Below are positions 1-10,300 of a stretch of DNA of 34,140 bases, one piece after another (the stretch's first letter is position 1; each line of letters starts with the position of its first letter). The DNA lies in NCBI GenBank assembly GCA_045647745.1, contig JAZRMQ010000044.1:1-34140 (forward strand), written 5' to 3'. Position numbers and translations under genes: made by a program. The stretch is from HGM04593 sp045647745. Its GTDB lineage: Bacteria; Bacteroidota; Bacteroidia; Bacteroidales; Bacteroidaceae. Under the pieces are notes generated by a model that was not told the DNA's origin, did no database searches, and worked only from the letters and a program-made list of their open reading frames with translations.

Positions 1-70
1 GGCCGCGGCGCTTCAAAAAAGGCTGCTGCCGCTTACGCGCCTTTTGTTTGCCGAAACCAACCCCGCCCCC

Positions 71-700
71 TTAAAGTACGCGATGGCGCATCTTTTGCGG
101 GATAGCGGTGAGCTTCGTCTGCCGTTGGCGACCGTTCCGCCCGCCCTCGGGGAAAAAATCGAGTGTGGCATCAGGTAGTTCGGCGCTTTTCCACTCGCCG
201 CGTTCATTGTACCCTCTGCGGCGGTCGAGCATATTCTTGAAATCCCAGTTGTCGGCATTCACCTTGTCGAACACCGGGAACACACGCGTGAACACCGCAT
301 CCTTGCCCCAGTTGAGCATATAACGGGTGTAGGCGCGCACCTCGTAGTATCCCGACAGCAAAAGCGGGTTCAGTTCAAACTCGCCGTGGCAGGTGCCATC
401 GTCGTCGAGCTTGTATTTCTTTGTCTCCACTACATAGCCCTCGGGTGCAACAAGCTCCACATAAAGCACCTTGCTCAGCGTGCTTGGCCTGTCGTTGGTG
501 CCAAAGGTGGTATATGCCTTGAACCACATTGTCTCGCCCAGGTAGTAGGCCGTGTTGTCAAAATGCAGGTACACACGTTCCTGCTGCATCACGCGACCCA
601 CCTGTATTGCCCTGTAGGCAATGCTGTCTATGCGGCTCTGCGCCATTGCTGTAACGCAAAGCAGTGTGGCTATGATATATGTTGTAAATGCTCTTCTCAT
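71..700 (-). pseudogene. MG2-type surface protein, N-terminal part, frame-broken
   Basis: The protein starts with a signal peptide (MRRAFTTYIIATLLCVTAMA) and continues with a region typical of large Bacteroidales exported proteins with an alpha-2-macroglobulin-like MG2 domain: QERVYLHFDNTAYYLGETMW, FELNPLLLSGYYEVRAYTRY and LDFFPEGG near residue 185. Family members normally run on for several hundred residues after FFPEGG. Here the frame stops about 24 codons later, at 71. Fragments that look like the expected continuation lie in different frames: TVANG and GAGLVSANK in one, RQTKL in the original, RYPAKDA in the third. Each frame also meets a stop. I infer several small indels, either a decaying gene or poor sequence near a contig end. 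The remainder would extend leftward past position 1. Such proteins are thought to act at the cell envelope; the exact role is unknown. Confidence 0.6.
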
Positions 701-727
701 AACGGTTTATAAATTTTTGCTAAAATA

Positions 728-768
728 CAAAAAAAAGTGCAAATGGCTGTTACACTTGCACTTTTTAA
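728..768 (-). terminator. Stem-loop with T-run between the giant gene and the MG2 gene
   Basis: Arms aaagtgcaa (734-742) and ttgcacttt (756-764) enclose a 13-nt loop. On the minus strand the stem is followed by a T-rich run (728-735), as in an intrinsic terminator. It lies downstream of the 3571-residue protein gene and its repeat array, and just upstream of the MG2 gene, so it would separate the two transcripts. Confidence 0.6.
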
Positions 769-910
769 TGATTTTTATGGTTAACACCAAAGTTCTCGAC
801 ATACAATCTTTTATTTTAAGACAGAAGATCAGAAGTACATAAGTACATAAGGTCGCAGCTTTGTCCTTTTGCTATTTTGTCTAAAATAATTAACTCAGTG
901 TTGTTATGTT

Positions 911-1370
911 TGTCATTTCGACCGCAGGGAGAAGTCTCTTTTTGGTTTTTGAGATCTCTCGTCGCTTTGCTCTGTCGAGATGACATTGTCCGGTATTTGT
1001 CATTTCTACCGCAGGGAGAAATCTCTTTTGGTATTTGAGACCCTTCGCTTGCGCTCAGGGTGACAAATATCGCGTATTTGTCATTTCGAACCGCAGGGAA
1101 AAATCTCTTTTTGTTTTTTGAGATCTCTCGTCGCTTCGCTCTGTCGAGATGACATTTTTGCGGTGTTTGTCATTTCGAACGAATGTGAGAAATCTCTTTT
1201 TGTTTTTTTAGATCTCTCGTCGCTCCGCTCTGTCGAGATGACATTTTTGCGGTGTTTGTCATTTCGAACGAATGTGAGAAATCTCTTTTTGGTTTTTGAG
1301 ACCCTTCGCTTGCGCTCAGGGTGACAAATATCGTGTAATTGTCACACTGAACGCAGTGAAGTATCTCTAT
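911..1370. repeat. Array 1: five palindromic repeats plus a half unit
   Basis: Full units occupy 911-985, 998-1065, 1079-1154, 1168-1243 and 1257-1326, with a half unit at about 1340-1370. Each begins TGTCATTTCGA or a close variant, passes through GAAATCTCTTTTTG, and returns with GAGATCTCTCGTCGC and CGAGATGACA, or a GACCCTTCGC...GGGTGACA variant. Each unit can therefore fold into an imperfect hairpin with TGTCAT/ATGACA ends. Spacing between unit starts is 81-89 bp. Open frames across the array are repeat artefacts. The stretch 769-1374 holds no gene I can support. Confidence 0.85.
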
Positions 1371-1374
1371 CTTT

Positions 1375-4300
1375 TTACTTTATCCACACTTTCTTGCCGC
1401 CTACAATGTAGATGCCCGGCTCGGTAATCTCGTTCAACTTGCGGCCTTGCAGGTCGTAGATTGTATCCTCAAGCTCTCTCTCAATATCTTCAACGCCTGT
1501 TGTGTTACCGTCGTCGAATACAAAGCGGAAACCGTTACTACTCTTCAACAACTCTGCAAAGTTACCCTCAACAGGCAAGTATGCCTTGTGGCTGTTGTTG
1601 GTGAATGTGGCTGTTGCTCCACCGGTTATGTATGAGTTATTAGAGAGTGGGTACATACCAACTACATTATTCTTTTTAGTAAGGATGTAAGCATCCTTGT
1701 TTACATAACTCTTTGCAACCGTTCCCTCAAGAATGTTGCCAATAACCTCGGCTCTTGCCTCGTCTGTGTTCTCTGTAATGTTAAAGTAGTATGTCGTTGC
1801 TTCTTCACTCTTCAAGATAACACCAGTGTTTGCAGGGATGATACCATTTGTCAAAAGTGTCATTGTAACATAAGAACCGGCGGTGATATCCTTCTCCTTC
1901 AGCACGTATGCCTTCACACCCTCGGGGATTGAAACTGCAACAGGTGCATAGAATGTAGCGTGCAATGCCGAACTGATTGTTACAGGCAGTGTTGTTACCT
2001 CTTCAACTATAAAGTTGTGCTCTTCATCGCCATTGTCGCTGCCGTCTCTGCTGGTGCAACGGTCAACAAAATATGTAGTGCTTGTGCCCACATTTTTATT
2101 AGCGTGCAGATAAACAACAGTTGTGCCGCTGCTTACTTTTATCTTGTTGTCGATAATTTCAACGTCGCCACCAGCTGCTCCAACAGCCTGTAAACCACGT
2201 GCGCTGTTGCTTTCGTCGAGATATCTACCCTCTTTGTACGATAGCAATTTGTTATTGTCATAGTAGAATATTGACGAAGCGCTTTCGCCGTCTTGTTCCA
2301 TAAGCAAAGCGTTTGTTTTATTGGTTACGCCACAAGCCTCGCTCTGAATGTAGTATTTTACAGTTTCGGGAGTTTCGGGAGTTTCGGGAGTTTCACCACC
2401 GCCGCCTTCGCCGCCTTCGCCTTCACCTTCTCCGCTGCCAACCTCTTGGATTGTTACGGTGAAGTTTTTGACAAGGAGATAAGCGTTTTGATTAAATGTA
2501 GATGATGTTAGTGTAAATTCAGCTGTTTGTTTATTAGGCTCTACAGATAGATCATAAACAGTGGTATTTGTAATATTAATCTCATTACCGTCGTATCTGA
2601 AAGTTATGTTGTTTGCAGATCGTTGATTATATTGGAAACTATAATTGCTAATTATATATCCATCTGGAGCTGATAAAGTATACTTTATTGTTGTAATAGG
2701 ACTGGTTACACTTGTCATTAACTTAAATACAGCATCTGAATATCTTTGAATACCTTCAATCGCATCACCATTTGCTGTTGTTGAAACCATTCTTATAGCA
2801 AGAGAATTTATTTCTGAAGAAATCCATTCACTGGTCTTTGAACCACTAGTCATTCCACCATCTTTTGGTGTCAATGTATATGTAACATCTCCTGCAGCTC
2901 TTGTTGCGCCGGTTCTTGCTGCGCTTGCAGCTGCTGCAGCCGGGAACTCATAAGCAAAGCGATAGTAAATACCGGGCTCAGCCTCCTCAGCTTCAATAAA
3001 GTTTGCAATGTACTCAACATCTTCAAGGTTCTCAATGGCGTCGATAGCTGCAATAGTATACGTAGCTTTTGTGCTGACTACATCTGTGCCCTTTGTCCAA
3101 TTGACAAATTTAAAGCCGTCGTTTGGTGTGGCAGTGATTGTAGCTTCCGTATTATGACCCACCTTAACTGTCATTTCAGAAGACGATTCATTTGAATTAA
3201 CCGTAACTTTTCCGGCTGTATCAGGATTTGACCTTACTGTCAAATAATAATATGCAGGTTCACATATAGCCTTAAATGTTACTGCTTCGTTCAAAGGCTC
3301 TGTTGTAAATGGATTATCAGTGCTTACCACTTCGTCGCCCACTGTCCAATGAGTAAAACGACATCCATATTCTGGAGTCACTGATAGTTTCAATCGTCTT
3401 CCCGGTACCAAAATAGTACTCATTGATGTTCCACCAACCTCTTTGTCGCTTTCATACAAATAGATGTGAGGCCATCCGCGTTCTGCTCTTGTACTAATTC
3501 TTATACCCTCGACAAACTTAGCGGTGTATGTTATATTGCTTGTAATATTAAACTCAATCTCCTCGTTTATGCTTACAAGAGTTCCATTTAAGTACCAACC
3601 TTCAAAAGCATAATCATAAGAACCTACATCGCTGTTATCTTGAATAGCAATTAGTCTAACAGTAGAGCCCGGTTCATAGTCCTTTGCAGTTTCATTTTGC
3701 GTTGTACCGGTATTTATGTACGCGGCAAATTTATCGTTAGAAAGTCCTTCAGTCTCAATTCTAACGGTGTAATATTTTACAGGAGTATTTGACAACTCAA
3801 AGTTTGCTACATACTCGCCGTCGTCTGTTACTGGGAATGTGTAGGTTGCATTTGTGCTTACAACATCTGTGCCCTTTGTCCAGTTTGCAAAACTGTAGCC
3901 AGCACTTGGTGTGGCTGTGAGTGTTACCTCGCTACCGTGTTCAACGGTTTCTGCGCTTGCGGTTGCGCTACCGCCCTCACCTGCTGTTACGCTTATGGTG
4001 TAGATGTTCTTTGCGAAGTTAGCGGTGAGTTCAATTACATCACCCTTTCCACCGCTTATTGTTTTGGTATATTCAGCGGTTACTATTTCGTTTGTGCCGT
4101 CTGTCCAGCTTACAAACTGGTAACCCTCGGCAGGAACAGCTGCAAGAGGCAACTTGTAGCCATTTGGCACATACTTGTGTACTACATTCTCCTCGCCGTT
4201 GATGTTTGTTGTACCACCTTCGACAGGGTTAATAGTCAAGCCTACAGCCGGCCAGTTGTTTATTGCGTCGTTCAATACAATGCTGTCTTGTTTAATAGTG

Positions 4301-7300
4301 TTAAGGGTAATATTTTCGCTATTATTTGCAATACGATCATTAATCTCACTAATTGCATCGGTAATTATGTACTTGCCATCGCCTGCACCAAACTTATAAC
4401 CAAGCATAATGCCCAAGTCCATAATCTTTGAGTAGTAGTCGGGGGCTTCCTTAAACTCTATCCAAGCACCCTGATGACCGTAGCCATTATTAGTTTCATT
4501 ATAATAGTGTGTAACCCAGTCATATCCCGCTGACGTTGAGCAGAGGTAACCTTTTTCTTCGCCAAACATTGCAGCAAGTGCATACTTTGCATCTGTATCA
4601 TAGGTTTGTCCTTCGGGTTTCATCTCAATAGTGAACGCTGTTGCATCCTCGGCATTTTCAACATACTGTACATTTTGAGCATCTTCATCTGCAACATTTC
4701 TTATCCTAATATACTTCTGGGTAACCTTGTTCTTGAAGATGAACTCGAAACCATTGTTTACATTGTAGATAGCCCAACTGATGTTGTTGTTACCGCTTTT
4801 GGTATTGTATGTCGGGTGGTCACCATAAGCGTAAGAGCCTGTTACCTTTGGTACATAAATATCATCAGCTGTTGAAGCCGACAAATATACAGGCCAATCG
4901 TTGTTCTGCCAGTAGATGTTATGCCAGATATATGTAGTGTTGCTTACCTTGAATGGCAGTTCAACCCTGTTTGTGTAGGTGTATGCTGTGCCATCAATGT
5001 TTAGGACTCCAAAATCAATAACATTTCCTTCTTGGTCGGTTGTACCCAAAGTGATATATGGATAAGCCTCACGCAATTTATCTGCAACAGCATCTTTTGT
5101 CACTTCTGTGGTAAAACCACTCACCTGCACTTCGTATTCATTACTTTGTGCATCGGTGAGGGTTGCGTTTACAACAATCTGCTCAAAGTTCGCCTCAAGG
5201 CTCAGTGCCTCGCTCACAGTAACGGTGTATGGATTTTGTTCACTTACAACATTGCTGTTTCTTGCTTCGGCTGTTCTTGCAGCTGCGCTTGCTGCGGCAG
5301 CAGGTCTTGTCCAGTTGACAAAACGGTAACCTGCAGCTGGGAAAGCCTCAATAGTAACATTGCCCTTTGGAACGAATTTGTGGCTTACAGCCTCATTCAA
5401 AATCTCAACACTACCGGGAACAACATCGTTAACCGCAGGAACGGTCAATGTAATCTCGGTATAGCTGTCCTTAACTGTCTGCACGGTTGTAGTGTGTGTG
5501 TTAAGGGTGTTAAGAGGTGTTGTTCCTATGTCCTCTATAGTAGCCTTTATTGCATCGATGTCTTTATTGTCGGTGTAATTGCCATCACCTGCAGCAAACT
5601 TGGCAACATTTGCTGTCAAAGCATCAACAATTGCCTGGTAATCGGGAGCCTCTTTGAATACAACCCAAGCGCCTTCGTGGTTGTTGCCATTGTAGTGTGT
5701 TGCGTAGTGGTAGCCGGCTGCCGATGTTGAACACAGATAACCGGTTGTTTCGCCAACTTTTGCTACAAGAGCATAATCACCGACGCGTGAACCTGTATCC
5801 TTCAACAATGTGAATGCTGTTGCATTGGTCTCGGCAACATATTTAACATTCTGCGCATTGCCTGTAGCTACATTTTCTGCCTGAATGTAGTTGCCGGTAA
5901 ACTTGTTCTTGAATACAAACTCAAAGCTGTTGTTTACGCTGTAGATAGCCCAAGCAATCTTGTCACCATAGTTTAAGGTATTGTATGAACTGTTACCATA
6001 AAGATTGTCCTCGGTAACCTTTGGTACATAAGTATCATTTACTGACGATGCTGACAAATAAACGGGGCAACCAGTGTTGTTCGCTGTATTATATGAAGGC
6101 CAGTAGATATTGTGCCATACTGTTGTGTTGGCATTGCTTACTTTGAATGGCAATGTAACGGTGTTGGTGTATCCGTTGTCGGTTTTAACACCATTCTCGC
6201 CCAATGTGATGAATGGGTATTTTGTTGTCAATACTGCTGCAACATCATCGGGGATATAGTCGAGTGTCTCGCTGTAGGTGTTGCCCTCGGCATCGGTAAG
6301 CTCAATATTGAACTCGGTAGGTATATATTCAACATCCGCATTCGGATTAAGGAATGCATTAGCTGTAGCCTCCTCAATTGTCAAAGGAACGTAAACCATT
6401 GAGTAACCGTATGTCGCGTCGTCGTTGTGGCAAGGAGCCTCCTCAAAGAAGAGTGCAACCTCGCCGTTCTCTTGCAAGCACATTGCGCTGTATGCACTGA
6501 GCTGGTCGCTCACCTGCAAGCCCTTTGTCCAGCCACTTGCAATGTCCGATGCTGTAAAGTTGTCACCGGTAAGCTCTTTGTACCATATTGATACGTTGCT
6601 GCGGGCGCTGGCAGATGGCTGTGACTGCAACAGAATTTTTGTGGGCTGGCCGTTTGTGCGCTTTGCATCGAGGCAGATGATTTCTCCGTTTGTGCTGTTG
6701 CCACCATTGTTGCAACCATTGGCTGCAGTGTCCCAAGTGCCTTCGCTTGTTGCCTTGTTGCTGTATGTGAACACATTGAATGTGCGACCACCGCTGCGGC
6801 GTGAGCTAAGAAGTATCTGGCCGTTAGGCAAAATCTCAACCTTTGGCTCGTTTTGCGACGCTGGAGAAATACCACCGAGGATGTTCCAAGTTGCACCCCA
6901 GTCGTCTGAGTAGAGAACATAGTTGCGTTCACCGTTGCTGTCCTTCAATAGTACTGCACCATAAACACGTGCATTGCCTGAGCCATTGAAGTCTGGGTCT
7001 ACAACCAACTTTCCACTGCCAAAGAACATTCCGTATCCATTGGGGAACAGAGTATATAAATTACTGCTTATCTCCTCTTTTGTCCAAGAGTCGCCGTTAT
7101 CGGTGCTGTAGATACGATAGGTTCTTTGTTTACTACTTGAGCTTGCATAAGCATAGAATACATTGCCGGCAACTGCCATAACAAGAATATTATCGCCGTT
7201 GGCTACAGCTGCTGCATCGCCGTAACCAAAGTTCTGGTTACCCTCGGCAATTGTCACCTTGTCTGTCCAAGTTAAACCATTGTCTTCGCTTGTGCGCATA

Positions 7301-10300
7301 ACAAGGTCTACCTGCAATGTACCTGTTCCGTGATTGTCACGGCCTATATCATCGTGGCTGTGACGGTAGTCGCTGATTGCCACAAGACGGTTTGTGCCGG
7401 TCTTTACAATAGCGGGGATACGATACGAGAACTCATCGTCGTCGTAGAACAATGTTACATCGTCGGTTGCTGTGAACTTTGCGATGAGCGGAGTTGCTTC
7501 GCTTATTGCAGCAATATTGTCGGCAGTGAGTGTTGGGTTGGTGCCAAGCTCTGCCTCGCCAATGTAGAAACCATTGAAATTAAAGCCACGATATTTGCGT
7601 GTGAACGCAAGTGCAGAACCTGCATTTAGCGGCATTGTAAGCTCGCTTGCAGTGAGGTGCGCGGGAGTTAGCTTCATTGGTGTGCCACCAACAGTGATTG
7701 TTCCCAAATGAGTGTTGGGGTTGTTGTCTCTCCAACCATCAATTTCGGCCTTGAAGTGGAATGTTCTTGGCTCAATGACTGCACGGACAGCTGCCATAAC
7801 ATCATCGGCAACGGTTACATTATTAACCTCTACAAGCTGCAATGGCGCACCACCATCTTTCTGATTGTTGTCGTTTACAGCCAACCAACGAACCGGGTGA
7901 CCAGTCTTTTCTGTGCCACAGCCACTGCAAAGAAGGTTCTTTGTGCCACTTATCACAGTTGTAATAATGTAGTGTCCCAAACGGGTAGAGTAGGTATTTG
8001 GTTCAACATTAATGGACCAAGCCTCTGTAGTGCTCAACTTGTTGGCTTGACCATTATCATAAACACTTGTGTTAACACCAAGGAACTTACCTGTTGCAAC
8101 CTCGAAAAGATATCGCTTGCCATCGCTTGCTGTGATAAGATACCACACAAGAGACACGTCGTCTGTACTGCTGTTATAGTGCAGATTTTGACAACCGCTA
8201 TATGTTACATCGGCAAGCTTTGCTTCGTTTGGATAGTCTGTGCCGTGGTATGCAAGATAACCGCGGTTGTCGGCCTGCCAGTAAATCTTGTATGCACCGT
8301 CGGGGAACAGTTCCTCAAAGCGTGCTTCGTAATTGATGTCGCTTGTTACGGTAAAGGTGTATGGGTTGGCTTCGCTCACCTTTGTTTCGCCATTGTACCA
8401 GCCCGCAAATTTATATCCGCTGTTTGCTGTAGCAGTGAGTGTTACATCGTTGCCCTCTACAACTGTTTCTGCACTTGCTGTTGCTGTACCATTTTCATCG
8501 GCAGTCACAGCCACAGTGTAAGTTGCAACATCAGTAGCCTCAACGTACGTAATCTCAAGTGCGGTGATGATGACACCGGCTTTGCTTGAGTTATCGCTTA
8601 CTTTGATGGCAATTTCACTATTATTAAGCCCTGTAACAGTAAGAGTTTTTTCTACTCCATTCTGAGTTATGGTTTCTTGTGTGTCGCCTTGTGCTGTTGT
8701 ATAGGTGAATGTCTTATTTGAACCAAAATCGTGTGCTTTGTAAGTAAGACTATAACCCGCAATCTTGTAAGGTGCAGGAATAGAGATTATAAAGTTATTG
8801 TTGTGGAGCAAATAAGGGTGTTTTACACCGCTGATTGTACTGTAACCAACACTTTTGCTGCCATCAGCTGTTCTAACAGTTACGGCAGGTGTTGTGTTTG
8901 TCACAATTTGCTCGTAGTAACCGCTTGACTCATTAGACCAAGCTGCACCGGCGAATGTAACGGTCAAAGTTTTTTCGTTTGAGGGTTCTACGACTTCTAC
9001 TACGATGTCGTAAACAATGCCCTTGTCAAGTACAGCTGTTCCATTTGTTGGCCAGTCTTTCCAAGCGTTGGTGTATATCATTCGCACGTGTGATGTACCC
9101 AATGGGGCATCGGCAGGCACTGTAATTTCTTTAGTGATATTCATTACACTGCTATAGTTGCCGGCAATATTGTTGCCTGGTGTTTTATTTCCCCAAGTTT
9201 GTGCGGCTGCACCAAAGGTGCGGTCACCGTCAAAATCTGTAAAGAGCGATGCGTGGCAGTAACGCATATCTTCTGCCACTGAACTTGTGCTTGAACTCAA
9301 GGAATTTGCAACCAAATTAAGTGTAAATGATTGACCCTGTTCAACACGCACTGTTCCGGGGACTGTTACCAACGCATTACCCGGGTGCGCACTTGCTGTG
9401 TAACTGATATTCTCTTTTGCACCGGTTGTTGTTACAGAAGTAAGATAGTTGTTTTCATATGTTGCTCCGGTTGGAGTAGGGTACTCTGCTGGAGTTGCAC
9501 CTATTGCCTGAAACACGGCTGTGTATGTAACATCGGTGGTAACGGTAACATTTTGCTGTGCATTTGATGAGAAATGGCTGTCGTATGCTCTCCACTCAAC
9601 AAACTCGTAACCGTCGTTAGCCTCGGCTGTGATGGTGAGGTTGGTGTTGTAGTCAACTGTTGTGCTTGTTGTGCCCTTTGTGCCAATATATGCAACGCCG
9701 CCTTCACCTGCTGCAACAGTTACTGTGTAGCCTGTTTTTGAGAAATTGGCTGTGAGATTCTTGTTGCTGCCGGCTGTAAATGAGTAGCTGGTATTGGTGG
9801 TAAGGGTTGTTGTGCCTTCTTCCCAACCATCGAACTTGTAGCCTGCGGCCGGTGTGGCAACGACGGTAACGAGTGTGCCCTCGGTTACGCTCTTTTGCGA
9901 AACAGCAGCGCCGTTGATTGTTACGCTACCACCATCTGTCGGGTTTTTGGTGATATTGATAGAGTATGTTACAGGTGTTATTGCACCGCCTGTGCCATCT
10001 TTTCTAAGGGTGACAATAATCTGTTTTGTGTACATTGACCTGCCGGCGTCACCTTTTATTGTGAATTGTGCTGTTGCAGCATTTACATTGCTTATTGTAA
10101 TATCCTGATCTGATGTAGTGAGCGGATATTCGGTGTCAGCAACAATGCTAAGGTTGTATGTGCTTGAGGTTGACTGGCTTCTACATTGAGAAAATTTATA
10201 TTTTGTGATTGTATATCCTGTTGGAGCGGTTAGAGTATATGTTTTTGAACCAGTTGCTCCTGCAAACAAAGATATATACCCGTTGTATGCAATTCCAACT

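Noticed and set aside
1118..1324. Reading frame across repeat array 1
   Set aside because: It follows the periodic repeat exactly and its translation repeats itself; no start signal or protein-like composition.
911..1370. CRISPR array
   Set aside because: Units are imperfect palindromes of ~70 bp with short variable gaps; there are no uniform short repeats with unique spacers and no cas genes.
5032..5730. 232-codon plus-strand frame opposite the giant gene
   Set aside because: Cys/Val-rich shadow of the minus-strand coding sequence, with no family features.
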